DNA of 64,000 nt. Origin: Elysia chlorotica (taxonomy: Eukaryota > Mollusca > Gastropoda > Plakobranchidae). Both the position numbers and the translations under genes were made by a program. Location of the stretch: the NCBI GenBank assembly GCA_003991915.1, contig RQTK01000076.1:369763-433762 (forward strand). Reading direction: 5' to 3'. Below, one piece after another: positions 28,348 through 41,357 of this stretch (the first letter of the stretch is position 1; each line of letters begins with the position of its first letter). The notes under the pieces are model-generated. The model saw only the letters and a program-made list of their open reading frames with translations, ran no database searches and was not told the origin of the DNA.

Positions 28348-28434
<87 letters not shown>
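28338..28434. repeat. (TTG)n(TTA)n microsatellite
   Basis: About 100 bases of pure trinucleotide repeats, 500 bases upstream of the Xlox start. Confidence 0.95.
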
Positions 28435-28439
<5 letters not shown>

Positions 28440-28443
<4 letters not shown>

Positions 28444-28942
28444 TCAATGTTATTATTGATATTAACATTATTGATATGATTATTGTCATAAAGTTTATTT
28501 TTAATGTTATTTATGTTATTATGTTGATTTTTTGCTAAGAAAGATTCATTTAAACTAAAAAAAATATTTCCATACACAAGCGAATAACATATTAATAAAC
28601 ACTTTAACTTAAGCTTGAAAAAATCCCATGGATTCAATAGTTCAGTTCAAATCTCCTTCCCAGGTTCCTGATAATGTCAACTTTTTGCGGAGTCTATAGG
28701 TAACTCAACAAAACGTATTTTGTGAGTCACATATAATTATGTATTAGTATAATATAAATGACTTCGCGCTTTTGTTTTTTTCTCAGATCTGTTTGAATCA
28801 TTAGAAGTACAATGCCAAATTCTGCCTGTTTCAAGCTTTTAAGATAATTTCAACGATCAGAACCAAAACACCACCAAAAACGTTGGGAACGACCAAACTC
28901 ACTCAGCTGAGAGGGTTGTGGACTCCGGGTTACGGAACCACA
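28440..28942 (+). promoter_or_regulatory. Immediate 5' flank / probable 5' UTR and promoter of Xlox
   Basis: This is the stretch between the (TTA)n array and the Xlox ATG. It is AT-rich. It contains TATAATATAAATG at about 28748-28760 and a pyrimidine tract ending in CAG near 28785, which could be an acceptor for an upstream non-coding exon. No transcription start can be fixed from sequence. Confidence 0.3.
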
Positions 28943-29867
28943 ATGGACGGCCCCTTCTATCCCGCGTCCATGTACACGAAGGACTACCAAGCAGCTCCAG
29001 GTGATGGTGAGATAAGTGCCCATGGATACCACGGGTTTATGACAGCTCAGGCCCCTGCCTGCTACTATGCATGCTCCGCCTCCGCCCAAGGTAATCCGCA
29101 GGACATGGGTCAGGGTTATTTTGGCGCCCAAGCGATGGCAGTTGTCGACCAAGAAGAACAAGATCAGCTAAATTACTCTGGCGGAGTCATCGAGCAACAA
29201 TTGATCCACCCGGCGTTTTCACATCTCCAGCATCTTCAGCAGCAATACCACCAAAGCCAACAGCACTCGTCGCACCATCAAGTCCACCCTTTCCTGCCCT
29301 ACGGTGTAGACGAAGTGGCAGCACAGTTAGCCCAATCTCAAGCGGAGCGGCTTCCTCCGACCTGTGATATACAACAGCAACATCATCACCACCACCACCA
29401 TCAGCAGCACAACATGCACCAGCATCAGTCTCTAGGCTCTTTCAGTCTCAATAATAACCATAGCAATCATTCCCGACATCATCCGAACTTTAATTCTGGT
29501 CATAGTCAACATAACTCCAGAGTTCAAGCAGCAAACATACAACAGGCTTTACTTGTGGACTCGGTTTTATCTACGCTACCTCCAGAAGAATCTCCCAACG
29601 ATGATTCTCTGCTCACAACATCCAATGATACAAATAGCGTTCAGAATCATTCAACTCCCGGACACCATTCCCCTGGTCAAAATCAAGATGCTTGTCAACC
29701 GCCGTCTCCATCAGTCGATTTAGATCTCATCAATTCTTGCAAGCAGCACCACCAACCATCCCACCAGCAACAACAACAGCAGCAGCAGCAGCAGCAACAA
29801 CCTCTTCCTTTTCCGTGGATGAAAACGACAAAATCCCATGCTCATCAGTGGAAGGCGCAATGGCCCG
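28943..29867 (+). CDS. Xlox: Xlox exon 1: N-terminus, polyQ and hexapeptide
   Basis: The start is the ATG at 28943, with A at -3 and G at +4. The protein from there begins [16 protein letters not shown], which matches the family's conserved FYP..MYTKD start. The frame stays open upstream to 28883, but no ATG occurs there. The exon encodes 308 residues plus one base. It is rich in His, Gln, Ser and Asn, with a His run near the middle and a CAG/CAA run at about 29766-29801. It ends in the hexapeptide block and the donor CCCG|GTAAGT at 29867/29868. Confidence 0.93.
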
Positions 29868-32800
29868 GTAAGTAACGTATCTGTCTTAAAGTGGTGTCTG
29901 CATGTTATAATATCTTATGGAGCGTAACGGCTGTTGGCTTTAAATCCCTATTCTCCTTGAGAAGCATAGAGATTCAGTACCAAAGCATCTGCAAGTCGAC
30001 GGTTCCAAATCCACAAAGCGCAACTGTTTTTTTTTGTTTTTTTGTTTTTGTTTTTTTTTTTAGTATTTTTGTACTTGAAGCCCTTTTCTAATCACTGCTA
30101 AGCACTGTCTATTCGTTTAAGTCCAAATGACGTCTACGCTATGTATAGTCGTAAATCGAAAGACATTAAAAATCCGTCTTAGTAACATACATAGAGTAGT
30201 AAAGTATCCATGCATAGTGACTTATTATCCATATATAATGGCTAATAAATTTAGTATCGCCGCGATGCGAGGACAACTCGACAATGTGTTTATATATTCC
30301 TAAACGAAGTAGACGAGAAAATGTTAGAAAACAGTTTGATCACTCCTTATGACAGGAATACATAGGTATCGATGTACTCCACCTGTAAAAAGTTTAACAT
30401 CTATATAAAACTTTTAAAAGTGATATAATATAGATAGATTTGCCTACTAGAATGGTGGGTTACAAAAAAGACACGAATAAATCAAATAATGAATTCAAAT
30501 GAATATAACACTTCAAGTGCTTTTTTTGTTTATTTTTTCCGAGGAGCGGATAGTTAAACAGATTTGAACTGTCTACCCACATACTCTAGATATTCATTCA
30601 TTTAAAGGGGTAGATGATAGTTCACATCATTATTTTCTTTGTGTAGTCATATTTTCGTCCATAGAAGTGACACTAGAAGGGCGCTCTCACATTCTGATTG
30701 TTCTTTATGCTTTTTTTAAAAACCATTTTCTGTCTTTATCTTTCTGTCTAGCATCTCTATCTCTGTCTGTCTGTCTGTTTGTCTGTATGTCTATACGTCT
30801 GTATGTCTGGTCGTCTCTGTCTCCTCCTGTCTGATAAAAGCAACATCATTTCATATAATTACTGCATGCATGAAGAGGACAAATGCAAAGGCTTTATTGA
30901 ATATCATTCAAAAATAAAAACGAGTTAAATGACTAATGTCGATCCAAATGATGAAAATACGAAGTAATGTTAAAAGTCAATCACACATACGTTTCAAAAT
31001 TATGTCTCATAGAATAAAAGAAAACAGAAATTCGTGTTACCGATGTTCAATATTATGCCGCCTCTATAGACATAACAATCAATATAAAATTATCTCCCTA
31101 TTCAAGTATATAGCATTTTTTTTTAATTGAGTTTAGTGAAATGGTTATAAAAATTACCCTTACTCGCCTGGGTGCTGATTTTCCATGGGAAAGAAATGGT
31201 TTTAAAGTTTCTTTTAGGATTACATAATAGTATAATTAAAATGGAAGTCTGAATAATTTTACATAGAATGTACCCCACAAGAAGCCAATGATTGAAACAG
31301 CGAATTCACAATGGGTCTAAAATAGGGGGAAACTAGAAAAATCTCCACATAATTAATTATCATATAGTACACTGTGTAGTAAAATTCACTAAATGCTAAG
31401 AAAGATTACTCGGCTATAGCACTACTAGCCACGGAAACGAGTTCCTTCTTATTGACTTTCCCGGTCAATGTCTTTGGGAGTTCGTCCAACAAGACAATCT
31501 TTTTCAACTCAATAACGAAGCCCCGTGGTTGCTTCGGTGACGCCGCGCTATTTGACGCCAATTCAGCTTCAGCCTCCGCCGATGACGACGCACCGCCGCC
31601 GAAAAAAGAATCCTTGTAGAACTTCATGAGCTTCTCCTCAGTCAAACCAGACCCCTCCACCGGGACCACGCATGCGCAGAGAGCCTTTTCTTTAGAAGCC
31701 GTCGGGACCGCCACAACAGACACCTGGGCCACGTCCGGGCTCTTGGAGAGGATGCCCTCTGGCCAGCTTGAGTAGATGACCACTGAACCCTGCAACACGG
31801 CGTCCCCTGTCCGTCCCAGGCAGTAGAAGTTGCCTGCCTGGTCCAGCCAGCCGCGGTCGCCCGTCTTTAGCCAGCCGTCGGTTTGAAATAGAGCTTTGGT
31901 CTCCTCGGGCTGCCGGTAGTAGCTCTGCAGGTTTCTGATCGCTGCAACGGCAAAACAAAACAAAAATGTAGAAAACATTCTTAATTCAAAGAAAAAGTTG
32001 CTCATCAGGTTATATTAAAACGGTCTTGAAAGAACTTTGCTCTCCTTGGGCTGTCAATAATAGCTCTGCAGGTTTCTGATCGCTGCAACGGCAAAACAAA
32101 ATGTAGAAAAAAATCTTACAAATATTATAAAATGTCTCATTTCAAATTAAAAGTTGCTCATATGTTATATTAAACGGTCTTGAAAGAGCTTTGTTCACCT
32201 ACGGCGGAGGGTACTAGCTTTGCAGGTTCGCTGCAACAAAAACAATTTGTTTTAAAGTTTCACTATTTATATGTTATATTAAACGGTCTTGAAAGAGCTT
32301 AAGGTTGAGGGTAATAGCTATGGGTTCCGTCGCAGTATAGAACTTTTCTTGAGGCTTAGAGGACGTTAAACCTGGGAACAACTTTGCTTTTTTCCGACCA
32401 AAGATTTTACTTACAAGCTCAAATGTGTTACTAACATTAAAAAGAAATGATTGCTAATCAGGTCATATCAAAACTATGGTTCGCCGTTAGCCAGTTTGAA
32501 AATCGAATGTTTAATATCTGAAAGCAAACAATCCATTCGTTTCAGGTAAATAAAAGATACATTTTTTTTATTCAATTAACAACTGGGTTAGGAATACATG
32601 CACTGCAAAAACATATTTTAGACAATATTATACTTTTTTTTCCTTAAATGTTTTCCTTTTGGATTTAATGGAATAAAGTGACTTCTGAAAGCTGACTCTG
32701 AGAAAAGTTTTAACATGTTGAAAACAGAACAACATTGGTCCGAGAATAACGAACGCATTTGACAATATTGCGTGGGGTGCTACGCCGAAAATTTATGATT

Positions 32801-33248
32801 AGTATTCTATTAACAGTGTGAATTTAGTGAACGTTAAGGAACGTTAAGTTCTCTCATGAAGCAAAAGAATTGAGATATGCTAATCAGTGTGATTTACACT
32901 AGTTTTTAATAAAGATTATAAAGCGCACAAACGAAACAGTTGGATCTAAATACATTACCATGACACTATGACGCTCATACTCGTTGAACATCTCTCATTA
33001 TCTTCCAAATAGTTTTAAAACTTTTTTGCCAAATATCATTTCCAAATGAAACGTTTTACTATTTATCAAGTAGCCGAAACATTTTGTAAGAGCCAAACGT
33101 AGTAGGAACAAATCATTTAAAAATAGTCATAAAAAAGAGAAAATATACTTCATCTGACATGGTTGAATTGAGGTGAGTCGTATAGGATATCTTTGAGACT
33201 TAGAAGTTAAACGTAGAAAGAGAGAGACAGAGAGAGAGCGAGAGAGAG

Positions 33249-33298
<50 letters not shown>

Positions 33299-36200
33299 GG
33301 AGGGAGGGAGAAATAAAGAAAAGAGACAGAAAGACAGACATAGAGGTAGAGAAAGAGACTGAGAGAGGGAATGAGAAGGGAATGAGAAGAGATAAAGATA
33401 GAGACAGAGAGAGAAAGAGGAAGACGGACAGGCAGAGAGACAGAAAAGGCAAGAAAGAGAAAGAGAAAGAAACGGACAGACAAAGATAGATTTACATAGA
33501 GAAACGGACAGCAAGAGGCAGAGGGATATGAAACCATCCTTCCGTCTTGCACAAACAAAACGATACTTACATTTGACTAAAACTTGACCATCCTTTCCGT
33601 GGGGCAGTTCGACTCCGTCCTCGTCCACTATCTTGACCTGAACTCCAGGGATGGGTCGCCCTGAGAAGAAGTCGACCATCTGATGGGCTGAAGTGACCAC
33701 TGAGGCACACACCATGCCCGCTTCGGTGGAGGAATAGGCTGCGACCATAGCATGGGTCAGGAGGCCCAGAGCTTTGGACAGGCTCTGAAGTAATGCACGC
33801 GGCAAATTAGTAGGTGTATTAGGTGAAAGGAGAGATGAGGGAGAGGGGCGAGAAAGGGAGAGAGAGAGAGAGAGAGAGGGGGGGGGGAGAAAAATGAAGA
33901 GAGAGAGGAAGGGAGTGGGGGGGAGGGGGAGATAGAGACAGACAGATAACGAGAGATAGAGACAGAGAGAGAGAGACAGAGAGGGAGAAAAAGAGAGAAT
34001 ATAGACGATGGCTCGCGAGAAGATTTGATTTCTATTGGTTAATAGGCAACTGCCTAAGGGAAACCAAACAAGAGTAGAAAATGCTTAATAATTATTGTTT
34101 TTGTAGTAATATAATACAAAGTTTTAAGAGCTGTTTTCGAAACTCTTAAGGAACATCAATTTTTTGTTTGCTTTATAAAAGAAGATACATGTATGTAGTT
34201 TGTATTATGTATGATGTTATCCGATTGCAAATTTCAGTATCTTACACGAACACTGATGAGATACTTGTGGAACATTTTTTTTCTTTTGATGGAAATCGTC
34301 TTATCTGATTATATGAATAATTCCTATAATAAAAGAAAATGGAACGCAAAGCGAAGTTAAGCATAGAAAACAAAACAAAAGAATCGGGTAAAATATAACA
34401 GGCCCGTCAAATCGTATAGAACCACAATGATTTTTTGTTAACCTGGTGGGGGGCGCAAGTTCGAGTGATGGAAAAAAAGATACACTGAAGAAATTATTGT
34501 CACGGTTGGGGGGAGGGGGGGGGAGTAGTATGACTAAATGGGTGGATTATTATAATTAGTCAGTAGATATTTTTTTGATACTATCTCAATTGCCAATGAA
34601 ACAGAAGAAAAACTGGAACAGCTTTTACCAGCTGGGGCCATAATGAGCAAAATAATGGTACATGTACTATATATATATTGTTCTGCGTGGCTGCACATAC
34701 TCTAATCTTTTGTTTTATTAGCGTAATCTACCGACCTTTCAAACTAATATAACAGCTTTCATTTGTGAGAAGTAGGTGAAGAATAATGTTACACAGTTTG
34801 GAATTTAGGACTGGTTTAGTTTCTTTTGTTTCATGTTTCATTTGTAACCTTGTATTTTATACCTAAATTAATTTTAATATCCTGTTGCAGCTGGCTTAAT
34901 AAATAATAAGGGAAGTCAAGTGTTAGATTGACTATTGTGTAGCCAATGAATCATAATACGTTTACATTTTGTTTTTGTTCCACAAGCGCTCTAGATTCAC
35001 CAAAAAAAAACAATACTTGTGTTTAACTTTTTTATTAAAAAAAACCCTCACAAATAAAAACAACCTTCAAGGTATATAAACCATTTTAAGTACAAGTATA
35101 AAAGTAGGTACCGCTGACAAAATAAAAGAGAACCTAATGCGTTTAAGCATTTAGCAAGTAATGTAGGCGACAACATTAACTTAGACCATAGGCTAATTCT
35201 TAACTTTCACCTCCCGCAGTGGCTGCCCACTTGTAACAATGGCTGAAAGCACAAACTCAGGCCTCTCGTTTTCAAAGTGCCTGATCAGTTCATGAATGGT
35301 TCCAGGTACCATGGCTGCGGCAGTGCAGTTTTCTCGCCCGATCACCGCCCAGATATCGTTGCACGATGAAGCCTCTTCACCTGCAAATTGGTCCTAGAAT
35401 CAAAGGATAAAAACACCATGGAGAACATAAAAAATATTTTGAAGCATAAAAAATAATGTTATTAACCATAACAAGGCAATTTCTATGTATGGTTTGTAAT
35501 GTATTAATCTATGATTCTAAAAAAAACCTCGAGAATGGACTAGTTTTAAATAAATAGCCAAATACGCTCTGTTAACAATCATTAGAAATAGTATCAGTAT
35601 AGCTTATTTTAGTTTTAACTATGAGTTTATAATGGTACATATATGTAGTACCATTATTGTTTCTTCCACACTAAACATGAATCGTTGGCTTCAACCATGC
35701 AACTAAGCAAATGGAAGAAAGAGCCTTAGTTCTTATTGAAATAGGAACAGAGCCTAGAAAGCAACAGATACCATTCATTATGATTATGTCCTACTGTAAA
35801 AGCGTTCCAATATTAGGTTTATTTAGAACAACAAAGAAATGCCAAGACGACCCACCTGAAGGACCCTAACGGAGCAGTAGGCTAGGAAATCAAATGGAAA
35901 GCCACCCATCCATCCGAAAGGCCTGTCCGAGAAATACCGGCCATCTTTTCCACCTTGGAATGATCTCGCCGCGTCGAGGATTTCTCTATGCGTCCGTGGA
36001 ATCAACTTGCAGAATCCCGAGGAACCTGACGTTGCAAACAGCACCACGATATCGTCGGGTCTAGAGAGTGGTAATGGAAGCTCGATCGGCTCCTCTATTG
36101 CCCGAGTTCTGTCCATAAACGAACCTTGGATCTGTATCGGTTCTTCGGTTCGAGATCTGTTCACTAGAATGGCTTTGGTCAACTCGGGTGCGTGGCTGGT

Positions 36201-38881
36201 TGTCACTTGTGCTAGTCCTTCGATTGGCTGGAGTCCAGTCGTCCCGGAAGTGGAAGCCTGGGAGAGGAACTGCCGGAACAGGCAATAGGGGGCGCTGGTG
36301 TCAGATACCGCCAGAACGACGCCCTTGCATTGGGCGACACAAGCTGTGTTCCAGAAATCTGACCCATCTTTTTCCAAAACCTGCTCGAAATGGACACGTT
36401 AAAATCACTCAAGCGTTCAAGCACTTTATGCGAAGAAGAAAGAGAGTAGAGCCTTCATTGCTTCTACATACAAAATTTTTTAAAACTAAAATAGATTAAA
36501 ATAGAATCGTTTATCTATCAAGCATATCTTTAACAAACATTTTCTTCGTAATAGTACACCCATAGAAAAACTACCCAAAAAGTTTATGACCTTCATCGGT
36601 AGAAAAAATGATATTATGCTTTTCGTTTTAGCTCTGCTTGCCACCCAAGACGATACAATAAGCCCACAGCAGTCACCCTTCTAACGTACACTTTCCTCCA
36701 AGCATTGTGCGCGATTCTTCTCAAGATGATTACACCCGTAATTGTACAAACCGACCTCAGATTACACGACAGATTTGAGATAAACCACAGCTATCAAGTA
36801 CACTTACCATCTCACCCCTTCTATATCCGCTGATCTGCTCAACCTCATTTCTAGGTGATTCATATCAGTTAAATCTATTCCAATTATCCATTAATTTAAT
36901 TTGAGTTAAAACAGGTTAAGCCAATAATCAGGAAACAAAAGAAACAAAACAACCTTGAGCTTTTTGTAAGGTTCTCCTAGTACATGGTGCTGATTAAGGA
37001 CGAGACTACATTATTAAATAATTAAAATCATAATAAGAGGCCATTTCGAGGAATAATATTATTGTGCTTAGTCAACAACATGCTTTGTAATTCTGCGACA
37101 CAGGCACCATCATTGCATGCGAGTTTCGTATCATTAGTCACGGAAGCCTAGACATTTATGAATAACAAATTTTAATGGCAGATTGCCCAACTGACCTTGG
37201 AACGATATTATCAGTGCAAGCAATTACCCAAGCTTGCTTTCACACACGCTTATCACTCATTAGCTTTAGCAGTTCACCTTCTAGATTCTACAAACAATAC
37301 GCTACACTACCATACATGTATCATGTTTCTAGAACTCGAGAAAGATTTGCCCTTATTTCCCCCCTCAAATCAAGACCCATAAGTGTAAAATTATGGTTGA
37401 ACACAATAGTAATACATGTATCATTATCTCGAGATCCTGTCTCATGCTTTTGTACTGACGTTATTCGTCAAAACATCACCGAAACGTTTCGCACTTTCAC
37501 CTGTAAAATTAATGTGCATAAAGCTCCCCTTAGAACGAGCATTCCGCATGGACTAATCTGTGCCTTTTTTATAGTCATGCACTTAACCGCAACGATCTAA
37601 ATGACTTATAATTTAAGGTTATATTTAAATTATTATTACCGAATAGTATTTCTGGTTTAATGCTCACATGATTTTTGTCAAATCTTGACGCAATAAAATT
37701 TACCACAAGCAATGCTACCACTGATTCATTTTGGTAAAAACAAATATTAGAGCCACAACTAGTCTTTTACGTTGTGTTTGTGTGTGTGTGTGTGTTTGCA
37801 TGTGCTTCCTCTTTTCTTTCATTGGCCTTTTAAATAATTAATAATGTGGGGTCCTTTGCCTCTTCAACATGAGAGTCTAAACTGAGCAGACTATTACATA
37901 ATTGCGAGTCTTCTGGAGGAGTGGATAATTAATACTAACAGTTATTACTAAACATTTAAGTAAGATTATGCAGTTATTGTGCGGTTCACTCTCGTGTGAC
38001 GAAGTGCTTTAGCGTAATGTTAAAGTCGTTTCGCTTATCGCTTTTTTATTTACACAATGTATAAACACTAAAACATGATTATACTATTATTTTACCTTTG
38101 AACGATATTATATATACCAATATGGCTAAATTAGAATTTACCATTAGCTTACAATTCCAACTTCCCAACCGTTTTCTTATAAACTAAGCAATGTTTAACA
38201 CGGACATATTTTTGTTTGGCTTCTTGGAAAACAGTTTTGCATTTATCAGCGTTATAATGCGTCATCAGAATTATTTTTGACGGTGCTAAAATAATGGCCA
38301 AAATACACCTGTGGTAAGAATTTATGACGTACAGTTTCCATGGTTAGGTTCCGGCCTTTTGAATTTTTATTCGAATGAAAGGTTATAATTAATTTAGAAC
38401 GTTACGCGTATCGTTTTAAATGTTCCCTTTTTTAAGTTTTCAAATAAGACTACATTTGTAGATAAATGAAGACGCACAGCTGAGAACGTTTTTAAGAAAT
38501 GAAATACAAATAAAAGATCGACATTCCATTTTTTTTTTCTATTGGCTTTCAACTTACTTTTGTTATTTTTTAAGGCTTCCGCGGACATTTTGTGTTTGTT
38601 TGTTTGATTAACATTTTTTTAATTTTGTTTAGGCAAATTTAAATCACTCTACCGGATTTCGAATGATATATAACAGAAAGATGCGAATTTTCTGAATTTT
38701 TCCTGTTCATTGCATTCAAAGCGCGAAATAGCACATTAGGTAGAGCGTTTGTCTCCCAATCGCCACGAAGGTGATATAACAGAAATATGCTAATTTTCTG
38801 AATATTTCCTGTTTATTGCATTCAAAGCGAAAAAAATACGCATTAATTTAGGTAGAGCGTTTGTCTCCCAATCGCCAGGTG

Positions 38882-38939
<58 letters not shown>

Positions 38940-38965
38940 AAATCTCGCTTTCTCCGTTTCCTTTT

Positions 38966-39016
<51 letters not shown>

Positions 39017-41130
39017 TCTCTCAGTCTCCCTTTCGTTATATCTCTCCCATATTCACACACATACACTAGTCATTATTTTTTTTTATCCATTTTACTTGAT
39101 AAAAAAAATCATTTTCAAAACGAAACTGGTGCATTACCTGACAATTGACCATTATGCATCCCGCCAAAATAATGCCCATGTCTGTGATGAGCCTTTCGGG
39201 CGAATTCGGAAGTCCGTTAGCGATGACGTCACCGGCAGCGAACCCATACGTTTGTCGTAGGAGGGATGCGAACCGCAGGCTGTGATCCCAGATGTCTCGA
39301 GGCGTGCACACACCAACTCGACCATGTTTGTTGACAAATGTAAAAACCTCTGCATTGGGTTTTTCCTTACCCCAGAATCTGATAACCTCTTGAATGGTCT
39401 GTAGCGCGTCTGCCATGTTTTTAACGGGACTTCTAAATATTAAAACACATTTGTTTTGTTGATTGTTGTTTTTATATAAATAGTCCAACTAATTATTGCT
39501 CACAAGGCGAAGTGTTCTCTTGAAAATGCTCCGTATACTTGGCTTTTCACTTGTTATAAAAGTAAAATAATGTATTAAAGTCAAGCGATTACTTTGTGTG
39601 CATAAAAAAGGTGTAAATAAAAAATCAAATCTAGTTCCAAAAAGACAAGAAAATACTAAAGATTGGCCGTAAACGGAATCAAATTAATCAATAAGAGAAA
39701 TCTCCAGAACAAATAATTGAATTATTTTACAATAACTAAATCTAAAATAAACTAGATCTAGAATGAACTTTTAAATAGTAAATACTAAATAGTAAGTTAA
39801 TAATCAATATAAAAACGTTATGATATTGCTGATAGTTTCGAAAGCGCGTAGCATTGTTCCCTTAGACACGAGACGGTAGAAACACAAAAACCATTCATTC
39901 TTCTGCTGTTTCGGTGTCGCACATAAAAATAATAACTAGGCTTCCATGACAAGGATAAGTGGTGTGCAGCAAGTTTGACATTCTGGCGAAAAAGAAAAAA
40001 ATTGAGATAAAACTAAAAGCAAAACAAAAAACGGGAAGAATGATAAAAAAAATATACTAAGAACATAGCCACATATACGTATCTTGAAACCTGGAAATTA
40101 GTAGAAAATACATATTGAACATTTATTTCATCACTGGGGAAAATTACAAAACTGCGAGTTGATCCTGTGCTTGGTGTTAAAGCGTAGAATCTACTCTCCT
40201 GTTATAACCACATTATTTTAACCCAGAAATAGACATACTAATAAATCTGAAGCCCCCATGCGACATCGGAACAACAAATCATGAACGCGGATATGAATTA
40301 CTTGTTTCTACTGACAGCTGTCTAAGAGGGTGGGGGGTGCAGAACGTCGGCTTTCGACGCAAGAGGTCCGTGGTTCGAGCCCTAGCGATTTTGTCCCTAC
40401 TGGCTGGGTCGGTGTCAGTATATTGTGACCAGCTGAGACAGTACTCGTACTCATGGTATCCCCGCCCTGTCTCTTGTGTGGCAGCACATAAAATTGTCAG
40501 AAATCAGTCTTAGGNNNNNNNNNNNNNNNNNNNNNNNNNNNNNNNNNNNNNNNNNNNNNNNNNNNNNNNNNNNNNNNNNNNNNNNNNNNNNNNNNNNNNN
40601 NNNNNNNNNNNNNNNNNNNNNNNNNNNNNNNNNNNNNNNNNNNNNNNNNNNNNNNNNNNNNNNNNNNNNNNNNNNNNNNNNNNNNNNNNNNNNNNNNNNN
40701 NNNNNNNNNNNNNNNNNNNNNNNNNNNNNNNNNNNNNNNNNNNNNNNNNNNNNNNNNNNNNNNNNNNNNNNNNNNNNNNNNNNNNNNNNNNNNNNNNNNN
40801 NNNNNNNNNNNNNNNNNNNNNNNNNNNNNNNNNNNNNNNNNNNNNNNNNNNNNNNNNNNNNNNNNNNNNNNNNNNNNNNNNNNNNNNNNNNNNNNNNNNN
40901 NNNNNNNNNNNNNNNNNNNNNNNNNNNNNNNNNNNNNNNNNNNNNNNNNNNNNNNNNNNNNNNNNNNNNNNNNNNNNNNNNNNNNNNNNNNNNNNNNNNN
41001 NNNNNNNNNNNNNNNNNNNNNNNNNNNNNNNNNNNNNNNNNNNNNNNNNNNNNNNNNNNNNNNNNNNNNNNNNNNNNNNNNNNNNNNNNNNNNNNNNNNN
41101 NNNNNNNNNNNNNNNNNNNNNNNNNNNNNN

Positions 41131-41182
<52 letters not shown>

Positions 41183-41210
41183 AACTACTACTACTACTAG
41201 GCCTACTACA

Positions 41211-41261
<51 letters not shown>

Positions 41262-41325
41262 TATTTGGTCCCTAGGTCTAGCTTCGTCTGTTAAAGCCTA
41301 GTTGTTGGCCTGCTTCTCTGTATCA

Positions 41326-41357
<32 letters not shown>

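Noticed and set aside
36007-36288. Open frame antisense to acyl-CoA synthetase exon 2
   Set aside because: A shadow of the real coding strand, which carries the AMP-binding signature.
37175-37600. 141-codon plus-strand frame inside the Xlox intron
   Set aside because: No recognisable motif, composition like the flanking intron, no splice borders; probably chance.
40476-41294. Long open frame across the gap with Thr or Ser runs
   Set aside because: It consists of unknown bases, SINE sequence and a (CTA)n array.
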